Origin: Candidatus Woesearchaeota archaeon
GTDB taxonomy: Archaea > Nanobdellota > Nanobdellia > Woesearchaeales > JABGUJ01
Length of the DNA stretch: 64,000 nucleotides
Direction of reading: 5' to 3'
Assembly: GCA_018646625.1 (NCBI GenBank)
Contig: JABGUJ010000002.1
Coordinates: forward strand, 164,843-228,842
The notes under the pieces are model-generated. The model did no database searches. It saw only the letters and a list, made by a program, of their open reading frames with translations, and was not told the origin of the DNA. How positions within the stretch are numbered: position 1 is the stretch's first letter; each line of letters begins with the position of its first letter. Shown in pieces: positions 41,201 to 48,105 of the stretch. The translations under genes were made by a program, and so were the position numbers.

Positions 41201-41751
41201 GATGCAAACTTATATCCATCAGTTGTGCAGTAGCAAGTCACGCCACCGCATTGAGAAATTGAATCTCCTAACGGAATTGTTGTGGCAGGTGAATTACTGT
41301 AAACACACAGTTTTGATTGTTCAGTCCCCGTACATCCCCATCCGTTGGCAGTACACATATCTTCAGTCCCATAATGACAATAATAACCAGATTCCAAATA
41401 CTCACCGCAGTCAGCCTCAGGAGTTGTATCTCGACCATAATATCTACATTTACAGCAATCAAAGGCACCATTTCCTGCACCAACCCAACTCAAAGTCCAC
41501 GCAGGCATACATATGTTGGTACCGGGAATACATTTAGGAGTATAGACATTGAAACAGGCATTATTACACTGTCCAGCAGGATCAGCAATGTACAAACAAT
41601 AGTTCGAATTATCCGGATCAACCATCGAAGAATCACAAGTAGTTCCTGATTGTATGCTGGTATGATACAAAGTTGCATTAACGCCAACACAAAGAATCAA
41701 AAGTACTATTGAGAACAAGAAAATACTAAGTACTTTTCGTGTTATATTCAT
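32257..41751 (-). CDS. Giant (3164 aa) secreted Cys-rich protein with MopE-type and TSP3-like Asp-rich repeats
   Basis: Signal peptide MNITRKVLSIFLFSIVLLILCVGVNA; many DCDDNNPNIYPGAQEVCNGVDENCDTLIDE repeats; DSDEDEIADDVDNCLLTQNTDQLDQDEDGLGDACDDCP. Confidence 0.85.
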   Translation of the reverse strand: MNITRKVLSIFLFSIVLLILCVGVNATLYHTSIQSGTTCDSSMVDPDNSNYCLYIADPAGQCNNACFNVYTPKCIPGTNICMPAWTLSWVGAGNGAFDCCKCRYYGRDTTPEADCGEYLESGYYCHYGTEDMCTANGWGCTGTEQSKLCVYSNSPATTIPLGDSISQCGGVTCYCTTDGYKFASSTPSNEAECCSNDECDLAGAVVGQDPCNSNNCYTYCDNFQCKYIRKSGYTDCNGDSNCEPFYGIAPGNCFFDSQFENNLVSSGACDTNDGAICSSTEATGRDICLAESPITTYNNEQQSITLGMCIYDPGLDGIMTDCNDNNNACLKFSCNYNENCHHDIDGDGDKEECMTDGKWVDCTADWQCQDNEMCSNNDCVPETCTDKNDCNDANFCVEGLCKEHCDVLASSDTNGARCSDNYYSYTHPYSGMCSIGELDSNIDHCDKEEVAVGSIGKYMADCYTRNHAGDELRLCDNDAHPGFSPTGICSVTVSRAVLPSSYTQINCDPNEVCEDDLGVYRNDCSLCVDGDSCDKDVNPNDYLSASSLNADGICCGSGCVGSASSNCCSNDDCGAYACASYTCKTTCSSNADCADSSYFCLSGECVSCKEFESGLCSDGVDNDCDGYMDANDIDCKLTNGEVCTTDSDCKSNQCDLDFFGTKRCHSQNKCIYDSSGNEFSNGYEKCYNDEYYKSCTSGVWQSQVSCEKIIENEGCRTKFGSCTSGSVGKCSPPSYNVAAGTICIDEPFCRNGLVYTGKACDGSGYCSTQIGGTSCPPATCGIISGNVYEAKTQSTCSGGACTSQTTTSCGAYNCNGNICRTSCTQDSHCITDNNCIDNECSPCTASETFCDDGLDNDCDGDIDIVDSDCAGCSTSTPPGYSVLTISKTGLCPGHYFAANNCYYSYTGCKDTSTRRCYYEDIHYIYQDGYHAASPLNTFISDICYSGQGTCTDGEASSATGVSIRGNGYVDGGICYYGDMTCEPNNAQSGASCTMTSNTICDDDIACQSCDPYVRLNTAECRNSCVTDNHCVQDYQCVDGACSPCVDNDVDGYSTYGGDCGAKDCDDNNPNIYPGAQEVCNGVDENCDTLIDEMFIGSYIVRYCACIESNILEEDSPEKDPTDGGVLLNYIPSKVKYKGHAGNWYESPDSCYANILYEATCNNALFYGAGIPGYGPGSASKLISMICPLGCDTTSEGAHCIYDQDGDGFCNNLLSTSQNMNDYERCLLCTPNENPDCENEDYGTPVYDCDDSNSNINPDAVEVCANEIDDNCNGEVDEGCLVCTDVDLDEYSIQGGECGEVDCDDDNPNVYPGAQESCNDVDDDCDGFIDAKQMSSVGFGPFKLYYCDCTEDNLIEQNSPTINPHDTVSLIHIPSVTQYKDALGVSKQKEDVCTSPTAILEAACKNEPYFNDGTPGYGTGVPTSSEPLGLYNSCYLGCVPTDESAYCEYDIDDDGYCNLHLASSSVTTDYERCLLCTPDEDPDCENGEYGTPVYDCNDEDANVNQGMTEICSNDIDDNCNGEVDENCLSCTDIDDDGYSIEGGDCGTIDCNDNNPDIYPGAQEVCNGVDENCDTLIDEIIVGSYFVRYCACSESNSIEENSPIKYSDGGVSLSYIPSKALFNNHYGVPQQYADLCSDENFYESICNNNLFFGEGIPGYGPQDAATLHSRPCPFGCVTTSEGAHCVYDVDGDGYCNSFLSSSTTITDYERCLLCTPDDDPDCANEDYGTPVYDCDDNDPTVNENCLVCTDNDGDGYSIEGGDCGDIDCDDDNFNVNPGVSELTECNGVDEDCDDLVDTIFVGTDKVRYCACSELNNLEEYYANEYSLHGTTFKMIPSISRFVNSAGVIKEFTDNCFSSNSINEAKCGNHIYYPDGSPGYGPYAPGSFSVLPCNLGCVPTDAGAHCAYDLDGDGYCNENMGGKDYEKCIVCEPWQNPANCLNGNYDPVIYDCDDNDPTLNETCLICTDNDNDGYSIQGGECGDLDCNDDNDLVYPGAQETCNSLDDNCNDLVDEIGSIEYALTNACGGCGDTPVEACGGGDEDCDGLFDEIGSIEYALRNACDQCGPEPVEVCDDDDNDCDGEKDENLPLLDCYLDSDNDGYGSTLTQVCYDFCDVGYVTQDGDCDDSDAEISPSDSEICDGLDNDCDGDVDENLATMTCYTDSDGDEFGNINTAQSSCAGACAAGQVTIAGDCDDSNAQINLDAAEVCDGIDNNCKDGIDSDDYNMEMELCDNQQGECQGEEKTCLGAQGWEDCTGLLPAETICDDGLDNDCDGTLDYEGLNTLPNDEDCEVSLSGIEVSKLNPCPGETIEVYCTANAPNLDSIEIADDLGCTFVGWIEHSGEYRKKFECNSGDAGSTAVACYIDETMATEVPGTPIYVQTLTVGGGDCCSQNPLGNCANDPGCMVCELCEGDDSLRSRVGATEQTCTSISSCNSGFTCLKDVCGAECTESNTKTETCNNYCIDDFTLASMVSDDVVTCSADCTWPEATCDDNFDTTPCGQTTYTFNEKNMMCACLNTCSESGASASCNIDCDIDYTIDCSCFNGYFDSNNNYEDGCDCQKTHDPVAFDMGYTNYEDLACSQELPDCGLGDGVDNDCNGQVDETVLTDYDGDGSPDVSDCWPTDNTKGDYDFYKLGDPTDAYYIDLDDMHKYCYEIDDSWDMITNTEELWEYCVTDSSDPNYGMFVEQYHCVKECHDGVYDCDSCINPVIDVTLNDEDNDGVVDVCDVENDLDSCTDGLDNDADGVCDVAGCMIDGVEHPADPACDDMCNSCEECGTGFWNKCEDSECSYCGSKCNYVGTIFGECITDSDEDEIADDVDNCLLTQNTDQLDQDEDGLGDACDDCPINNKIPLVYTLSTTEYNNCTDGVDNDCNGVADCDDEICENAVACGGMGECTPDGDNALSSNKKQLCNKGEIYTCNAASPCEQHEVECNNEYQICQDQSESTIVYFCDSIAGNWTIAEDDAGKVCQSEEECAGETIWLDNPGKSKSEWKYACVINETGMDRDNSFEYCTNQGINIGNCEDLYDSYCWIDGSSHDNAPCCGDDESETWYITDQDNPRGCVDAEYINDADYAEGVCRIISEGGVLLANPCNNMGDTGCWRDDTSFGNYKKCCGDDGNKDTWQDGETDIITLLTSGMPSTCVQGNWFVADTGDDLVNYISLTRDD
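35826..38636 (-). repeat. Four tandem ~650-745 bp coding modules inside the giant gene
   Basis: Module start (DxDxDGYSxxGGxCG) recurs near 38600, 37890, 37150, 36500 and again near 35850; each carries a D(Y)ERCLLCTP-like or related block and GYGP. Confidence 0.8.
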
Positions 41752-41757
41752 TAGTTA

Positions 41758-42459
41758 TTACCTATTTCTAAGAGTGATTACGCACTCTTCTTTCACTTTC
41801 TCGTTTATAATTTGTTTACAAAGATCTACGTCTTCATCAAGAGATTTTGTGAGAAAGTAATGGTCTCTACAACCCGATACTAGTTTCTTAGGAATTTGAT
41901 CACAAAGATTTGGATCTTTGTTTATTGTAGCAAGTTGTGCTTGATATTTTTGTAAACATTCATCTTTAACTTGAGACTTGGGAATCTTCTCGCAAAGCAT
42001 TCTGTCGTTACTTTCGAGAGCTTTATTCATTAATATTTCTCCTTCACAGGTCATTCTGTTAACATTAGTGCAATGACGTATCTCTCGTGCTTCCGCATCT
42101 CCAAGACCAAGAGCTTCATATTTATCTACCGTGGTTAAGGTATTAACAGTTGTCGCAGCAGTTTGTACTTGCACATCACTACCCCCAGTAAGTTGGAGTG
42201 TAGCTATAAGAATGACATTGAATACGAGAGAGATAACTAATAGAATCATAAATGCTTTTCGCGCAATGTTGTGATCTCCAGAAGATTGTTTTGCAGTCTG
42301 AGCTTCAGAATGTGCAGTTTTAAGGTATTCTTCAATCTCAGCAGGATCATAACCAGAATTGTAAAGTTGTTTTCGTATTTGATCATCAAAGAATCCGCTT
42401 TTTTCTTCTTGTTCTATGAAATCAATAATCCTTCGTTTAGTATTATCTTTAGCAGCCAT
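41758..42459 (-). CDS. Single-TM protein with cytosolic helical domain and extracytoplasmic Cys-paired helical repeats
   Basis: RRIIDFIEQEEKSGFFDDQIRKQLYNSGYDPAEIEEYLKTA, TM, then LCEKIPKSQVKDEC / LCDQIPKKLVSGC / LCKQIINEKVKEEC. Confidence 0.65.
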   Translation of the reverse strand: MAAKDNTKRRIIDFIEQEEKSGFFDDQIRKQLYNSGYDPAEIEEYLKTAHSEAQTAKQSSGDHNIARKAFMILLVISLVFNVILIATLQLTGGSDVQVQTAATTVNTLTTVDKYEALGLGDAEAREIRHCTNVNRMTCEGEILMNKALESNDRMLCEKIPKSQVKDECLQKYQAQLATINKDPNLCDQIPKKLVSGCRDHYFLTKSLDEDVDLCKQIINEKVKEECVITLRNR

Positions 42460-42619
42460 GTTAAAACCCCAGATAAAGGAAAGCAAGAGCTAGCCTAGAT
42501 TGGCCTAACTTATAGAAGCATGTACCCTCTTTTATTATGCTCTACACCCCTTTTTTAAGCTTAATTTATAAATTCAAAGAAGATTGGTTTATAAATGTTT
42601 TGATTGAATAGAATAAGAA

Positions 42620-43195
42620 TTACCTGACAAAAATATTGTGTTTCTCGAGGCCTTTTAGTTCCTGCATTACCCTCTTAATTATTGCTTTTGTTGGGTCCGG
42701 CATGAGCTTGACTCTCTTTCTCAAATCTTCAAATGATTCAAAAACAGTTTCGTCTCTTTGTTCTAGAATTTCCCACATGTGTTTCTTTCCTAATCCAGGT
42801 AAGAGCTCTAGTTGATGCATCCTCATAGTAAGAGGTTGCGCTTTATTGAAGAATTCTACAAAGAAAGGTTCATTCTTGACAACCAAATCCTTGACAACGT
42901 ATTCCAGCTCAGCTTTTGCTGTTGAAGTTAGTTTTTCGTAAGTCAACTTACCAGAAATGTGGTGAATTTGATCTCGCTTACCTTCGCCAACGTAAACTTC
43001 GGCTAAAGGTTGTAGAAAAACTTCTTTTTTAGGAACTAATTCTAGAAGTGTGAATTTTGAAGAACCGATACCTTGAACAATTGCAGTCTTTTTATGACTA
43101 GGACGCTTGTCGTAAGAATAACCATTTGGCAGAAAGTCTAGTACAACTACTATCTCCTCTCTCTTCTCGAGACTTTCCTGCGGTTGATCCATCAT
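42620..43195 (-). CDS. DUF655 family predicted RNA-binding protein
   Basis: VLDFLPNGYSYDKRPSHKKTAIVQGIGSSKFTLLELVPK; downstream of rpoF. Confidence 0.9.
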   Translation of the reverse strand: MMDQPQESLEKREEIVVVLDFLPNGYSYDKRPSHKKTAIVQGIGSSKFTLLELVPKKEVFLQPLAEVYVGEGKRDQIHHISGKLTYEKLTSTAKAELEYVVKDLVVKNEPFFVEFFNKAQPLTMRMHQLELLPGLGKKHMWEILEQRDETVFESFEDLRKRVKLMPDPTKAIIKRVMQELKGLEKHNIFVR

Positions 43196-43698
43196 TCTTC
43201 TTTTTTCTCTTCAGGTTGTTCTTCTTTAACATCTTCTTGAGGCGTCTCCTCTGTTGTTTCTTCAGCTGTTACTTCCTCAGCAACAGTTTCTTCCTCTTTT
43301 TTCTCTTCTTCCTCTTTTATGACTTTGTGCTTTTTTCTTGCTTCTTCAGCCTTTTCAGCGTAAGGTTTGATAACGTCAGCAAGCTTCTGAGCACTTTCGT
43401 TTGTAACCGAAACAGTGTATCCTTGCAATATCAATTTTACTTCCTCTGGCGTTGGAGGCAAAATGTCTACAAGTTTTGTTATGTGAATATCTTTTAATCT
43501 TGACACACCTAATCCTTCTAAACCTTTGCAAAGCTCGTCATTATCTTTCTTAGTTAACAAAGGAAATTGATTTAGGTATTCTTCCGTTTTATTTGCTCTG
43601 TAATTTAGTTCTTCATCCCTTTTCTTAATTTTGTTTAGCTCTTTCTTTAAGTGAACCATTGAAATGGGTTGTTCTGAAACTACTTCTGGTTTTGACAT
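43192..43698 (-). CDS. rpoF: RNA polymerase subunit F (Rpb4) with acidic C-terminal extension
   Basis: Position between L21e and DUF655; DILPPTPEEVKLIL motif. Confidence 0.88.
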   Translation of the reverse strand: MSKPEVVSEQPISMVHLKKELNKIKKRDEELNYRANKTEEYLNQFPLLTKKDNDELCKGLEGLGVSRLKDIHITKLVDILPPTPEEVKLILQGYTVSVTNESAQKLADVIKPYAEKAEEARKKHKVIKEEEEKKEEETVAEEVTAEETTEETPQEDVKEEQPEEKKEE

Positions 43699-43738
43699 CT
43701 TTTAAATCCTCCTCGTTATCCCCCAATAAAAAATAAAA

Positions 43739-44029
43739 TTATAATTTTCGAAGATGTACCGGGTGTACAATAAAGGTCTTCTCCTTGTTTCCGTCTCTGG
43801 CTTCAACAAGATAACAACTACCTCTTCTGCCTTTGACTAGACCACTACCACCGTGAAATCTTCTAGGATACATACCACCTTGAATCGCAGGTTCTGCTTT
43901 AAAACAAACTCTAACTCCTGGTTCGAGTTCTTGGAAAAATCTGCTTATGCTGATCTTACCTTTTTGACGCCTACTCTTCTGTAGCTTATGTCTTGTTTTC
44001 CTTCTGCTTCCGCCTACTCTATCTACCAT
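43739..44029 (-). CDS. rpl21e: Ribosomal protein L21e
   Basis: GSRRKTRHKLQKSRRQKGKISISRFFQELEPGVRVCFKAEPAIQGGMYPRRFHGGSG. Confidence 0.95.
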   Translation of the reverse strand: MVDRVGGSRRKTRHKLQKSRRQKGKISISRFFQELEPGVRVCFKAEPAIQGGMYPRRFHGGSGLVKGRRGSCYLVEARDGNKEKTFIVHPVHLRKL

Positions 44030-44270
44030 GTTTCATCACTTTTTTTCTCCTATTTGAACTATATAAATATGACTACTGCAATCGAAGTTAAATCACTATT
44101 ATAAAAACCTTGCGGTTAGCGCTCAGAAGGCAATATAAAGCGTTTTGGACTACTCTCAAATAATTAATTAATAGAAACATTTAAATAGCTGACTTATTTC
44201 TATTTTAGTTAGAACTAAGTTAGATTTAGTCTAATTAGGGGTTAAAACTCATCAAAAGGAGGGGCATAAT

Positions 44271-44720
44271 ATGAAGAACTTTTTTAATAAGGTCAAAAGT
44301 AAAATAGGGGGTGCTCCTGAGGACGATTATATGATTCCACAGGAAGAAGATGAGGGCTACGTTGAAATTTCTCCAACATCATCCGCATCAAGCGCAGGAT
44401 CTAAGGTTATTGTGAGACCATTCATGCTTACTGACTTTGCAGACACTAAACCAATTCTAGATTCATTAAGAGAAGGTTATACTATTGCTTTAGTAAACAT
44501 TAAACCTCTTAAAGATAAGGATTTAGTTGAGCTTAAAAGATCAATTAACAAGTTAAAGAAGACTTGTGACGCAATTGATGGTGATATTGCAGGTTTTGGA
44601 GAAGATTGGATAACTATTTGTCCATCATTCGCACAAATTCACAGGGAAGCTCCTGAAGAAGTTTATCAAGGTTCACCACAGCCAACTTCAAGAGATACTA
44701 ATAACTTTGAAACTTATTAA
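44271..44720 (+). CDS. sepF: SepF-like cell division protein
   Basis: VIVRPFMLTDFADTKPILDSLREGYTIALVNIKPLKDKDLVELKRSINKLK. Confidence 0.88.
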   Translation: MKNFFNKVKSKIGGAPEDDYMIPQEEDEGYVEISPTSSASSAGSKVIVRPFMLTDFADTKPILDSLREGYTIALVNIKPLKDKDLVELKRSINKLKKTCDAIDGDIAGFGEDWITICPSFAQIHREAPEEVYQGSPQPTSRDTNNFETY

Positions 44721-44789
44721 TTTTTTATTTTTTTACTTCATCTTTATTCTTTAGAAAGTTATTTAAACTTTTTTTATTTCTATAATATT

Positions 44790-45326
44790 ATGGCTGATTC
44801 AGAACCCGATATACTAACAGAACAAGATTGTCCATTTTGTCATAAAAAGACTTTGACAATGATGGAACAAGAAAGAGAAGTTCCTTATTTTGGAAAGGTG
44901 TTTGTATTTTCTATGGATTGTTCTAGTGATGGGTGTAATTATCATAAAGCAGATATTGAATGTGCAGAGACACATGAACCTTCTAAGTATGTTTTAGAAG
45001 TCACTTCTGAAGAAGACATGAAAGTAAGAGTAGTTAGATCGTCTCAAGCAACTATTAAAATCCCTAGAATCGCAACAATAACTCCAGGGCCTGCATCTAA
45101 TGGATACATTACAAATGTTGAAGGAATCTTGAATAGAATTAAAGTTCAAACAGAAAAATTAAGAGACGAAGCAGATAGTCCAGAGGAACGGAAAAAGGCC
45201 AAGAATATGGTTAAGAAATTACAGAAAATAATGTGGGGAGAAGATTCAATAAAAATAACTATTGAAGATCCTACAGGTAATAGCGCTATAATCTCTGAGA
45301 AGGCTGTAAAGTCGAAGATGAAATAA
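44790..45326 (+). CDS. ZPR1-type zinc finger protein
   Basis: CPFCHKKTLTMMEQEREVPYFGKVFVFSMDCSSDGCNYHKADIE. Confidence 0.85.
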   Translation: MADSEPDILTEQDCPFCHKKTLTMMEQEREVPYFGKVFVFSMDCSSDGCNYHKADIECAETHEPSKYVLEVTSEEDMKVRVVRSSQATIKIPRIATITPGPASNGYITNVEGILNRIKVQTEKLRDEADSPEERKKAKNMVKKLQKIMWGEDSIKITIEDPTGNSAIISEKAVKSKMK

Positions 45327-46254
45327 GGATTCCTTGTGCAGATACTTCTCCTAATTCTTTGAATTGTTTTCCGTCGGCTTGTGGTTTTCTAAACCATTTA
45401 TATTTCGTAACAGATGATGCGTCAGGTTGTGCAATTGAGATTCTATAACCGTTTCTTTGCGGTTTAATTCTATACGTAACATAATCCCCTTGTACAATTG
45501 CATCCTTTAATGTTCCTTGACCATTACACTCAAAGACATATATTCCACTCAGACCAAATGTTTTTGAAGAATGGCAATCAGATCCAGCAAAAAGTGCGAA
45601 TGGATCTAGATTTCTCGCCACATTAAGCACGGCTCGCGCATTATCAGATGTGAACGCTCTATTACCGCTAGTTAGTTCAAGATGTATCTTACCTTCTAGA
45701 CCCCAGTCTTCAAAAAGATAAGGTCTTTTTTTAGGAAGTTGATCAATGTATGCTCTGAGTTTATCTTCACGTTTAACATTAGGAACTAATCCTTCGGTTC
45801 TTGAGAATAATAAACCACCGTAAGCACAAGGGTGAGGAAGATTAACTATTGCGTTATGTTCTGAATAGAATTCTAAGACATCAATTGGGTGAGGTCTTGA
45901 CAATGGTTTCTCGAAGAAAGAGTAATCATCAAGAAAGTTTGATATATCATTAGGATCTAAGAAAAGACCAATCATGTGACCAAATAAAGATGAGATTTCA
46001 ACGCCTTGAACTGTGGGCTGGCCATTGTATCTTGGAGCCATGTTGTGCTCTGTCAAAGCCATGTAAGATAATCCTAATCGTTTTCGACATGCTCTAGCAG
46101 CGCTCATCCTGTCAGCCCATCTAACATCTTCAACATCCATAGAAGATAAATGCACATGCGGATCAAACGGAGATCCTTTTTTTCCAGTTGCAAGTCTAAG
46201 CAACATTTTAACTAATCCGTTGTTACCGTTTTTTCTATGCTTCAACCACGTCAC
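45286..46254 (-). CDS. PHP-domain metal-dependent phosphoesterase
   Basis: FDPHVHLSS, ALTEHNMAPR, LPHPCAYGG, AGSDCHSSKTFG. Confidence 0.8.
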   Translation of the reverse strand: MTWLKHRKNGNNGLVKMLLRLATGKKGSPFDPHVHLSSMDVEDVRWADRMSAARACRKRLGLSYMALTEHNMAPRYNGQPTVQGVEISSLFGHMIGLFLDPNDISNFLDDYSFFEKPLSRPHPIDVLEFYSEHNAIVNLPHPCAYGGLLFSRTEGLVPNVKREDKLRAYIDQLPKKRPYLFEDWGLEGKIHLELTSGNRAFTSDNARAVLNVARNLDPFALFAGSDCHSSKTFGLSGIYVFECNGQGTLKDAIVQGDYVTYRIKPQRNGYRISIAQPDASSVTKYKWFRKPQADGKQFKELGEVSAQGILISSSTLQPSQRL

Positions 46255-46413
46255 CCAAGTATCTCTAATAAGAAGAATCGAGCTAATAATATCCCAACCA
46301 ATGCCCTCCTATCAAAAATTAAGTAAATAGTTAATATATAAACGTTTATAGTCTGTGTAAGTAGTGACTTATCTTCGATAATTTTATTAAGATTGTAACT
46401 TAGTTCTGCAAGT

Positions 46414-47169
46414 ATGGTTAAAATTGGAATAATTGGTGGTTCTGGATTAGATGATCCTAAGTTGATAGAGGATCCTAAAGATGTTGAAGTTGATACGCCT
46501 TATGGAAAACCTTCTTCTCCGTTAAAGTGTGGAAAAATAAAGGGAGTAGATGTTGTTATTCTTGCAAGACATGGAAGAAAACATACAATACCTCCAACTC
46601 AAGTTAACAATCGTGCAAACATTCATGCGTTAAAGGAAACAGGATGTACACATATTATTGTTACGACAGCATGCGGAAGTTTGAGAGAAAAAATTGGTCG
46701 AGGAGACTTTGTTGTGCTAGATCAGTTTATTGATTTTACAAAGAAAAGAGAATATACGTTCCATGATGAATTTAAGGATGGAGAAATGGCGCACTGTCCA
46801 ATGGCAGAACCGTTTTCTAAAGAACTTAGAACAACATTAATTGATTGTTGTAAAGAGTTAGAATTAAAATTTCACGAGAAAGGAACTGTGATTACAATTG
46901 AAGGTCCAAGGTTTTCTACAAAAGCAGAGAGCCACATGTTTAGAGCGTGGGGTGCAGACGTTATTAACATGAGTATTGCGCCGGAGTGCGTGTTGGCAAA
47001 CGAGATTGGCTTACCTTATGCCGCTGTAGCGATGTCAACAGATTATGATTGTTGGAAAGAAAACGAAGCACCAGTTACGTGGGAAGCAGTATTAGAAATC
47101 TTCAAAGAGAATGTTAGTAAAGTTACTAAGCTGTTAGTGGCAACTATTGAAAAAGTAGGTGATAAGTAA
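46414..47169 (+). CDS. S-methyl-5'-thioadenosine phosphorylase/purine nucleoside phosphorylase family
   Basis: IGIIGGSGLDDP, LARHGRKHTIPPTQVNNRANIHALKE, EGPRFSTKAES. Confidence 0.92.
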   Translation: MVKIGIIGGSGLDDPKLIEDPKDVEVDTPYGKPSSPLKCGKIKGVDVVILARHGRKHTIPPTQVNNRANIHALKETGCTHIIVTTACGSLREKIGRGDFVVLDQFIDFTKKREYTFHDEFKDGEMAHCPMAEPFSKELRTTLIDCCKELELKFHEKGTVITIEGPRFSTKAESHMFRAWGADVINMSIAPECVLANEIGLPYAAVAMSTDYDCWKENEAPVTWEAVLEIFKENVSKVTKLLVATIEKVGDK

Positions 47170-47700
47170 ATGTCAGATATAAAATCAAAAATTAGGACAG
47201 TACCTAACTGGCCAAAAGAAGGAATAATGTTTAGAGATATTACAACTTTGATAAAAGATCCTGAAGGATTAAAGTTGAGCGTTGATGATTTTGTTGCAAG
47301 ATATAAAGAAATGAATATCGATGTTGTTGTCGGCATAGATTCTCGAGGTTTTATTATGGGTGGCGCGATTGCTTATTTGCTTAACAAAGGTTTTGTACCT
47401 GTGAGAAAGAAAGGTAAATTGCCTGCAGAAACTGAGAGCGTAGAGTATGAACTGGAGTATGGTACAGATTGTGTGGAAATTCATAAAGATGCAATCTCAC
47501 AAGGGCAGAGAGTGGTTATTGTTGATGATTTAATTGCAACAGGTGGAACGGCATTAGCGGCTGCAGAGTTAGTTAAGAAACTTGGTGGCGAGATTGTTGA
47601 GTTTGCATTTGTAGTTGACTTGCCAGATGTTGGCGGAAGTAAGAAGTTAAAGAATGCAGGATTACCTTATTATGCACAAACTGTTTTTGAGGGCGATTAG
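47170..47700 (+). CDS. apt: Adenine phosphoribosyltransferase
   Basis: RTVPNWPKEGIMFRDITTLIKDP, VVIVDDLIATGGTALAA. Confidence 0.95.
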   Translation: MSDIKSKIRTVPNWPKEGIMFRDITTLIKDPEGLKLSVDDFVARYKEMNIDVVVGIDSRGFIMGGAIAYLLNKGFVPVRKKGKLPAETESVEYELEYGTDCVEIHKDAISQGQRVVIVDDLIATGGTALAAAELVKKLGGEIVEFAFVVDLPDVGGSKKLKNAGLPYYAQTVFEGD

Positions 47701-48105
47701 ATGGAAGATCATCCTTGGATTGGTATAGATGCAATCATTCTTAGTGAAGACAAAAGTAAAGTTTTGTTGATTAAACGAGGCTCTAAAGCGTACAATGGTT
47801 ATTGGGGTTTTATTTCTGGGAAAGTTGAATGGGGAGAAGAGATTAAAGAGACAGTGATTAGAGAAGTTAAAGAAGAGACAAATCTGGATGTTATTGATGT
47901 TAAGTTTATTGGTAGATATTATGATAAAAAAGGAAGACATCCTACTAAGACCATGATTTGCCTACCACATTTTTGTACAGTTAAGGGCGAGTTGAAGGCT
48001 GGCGACGATGCAGTAGATGCTAAATGGGTTAGTTTAGAAGAAATTAAAAATATGGATTTAGCTTTTGATCATAAACAAATGTTAATAGATGAGAAATTAC
48101 TTTGA
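47701..48105 (+). CDS. NUDIX hydrolase
   Basis: GKVEWGEEIKETVIREVKEETNLDV Nudix box. Confidence 0.95.
   Translation: MEDHPWIGIDAIILSEDKSKVLLIKRGSKAYNGYWGFISGKVEWGEEIKETVIREVKEETNLDVIDVKFIGRYYDKKGRHPTKTMICLPHFCTVKGELKAGDDAVDAKWVSLEEIKNMDLAFDHKQMLIDEKLL

Noticed and set aside
32922-41690. Many plus- and minus-strand ORFs overlapping the giant gene (e.g. His/Tyr-rich 35445..35885, 40842..41537)
   Set aside because: They are shadow frames of a Cys/Asp-rich repeat gene; odd composition (His, Tyr, Asn runs) mirrors GAT/TGT codons on the other strand.
43126-43497. Plus-strand 123-aa Phe/Ser-rich ORF
   Set aside because: Antisense of the Glu/Lys-rich tail of RpoF; low-complexity artefact.
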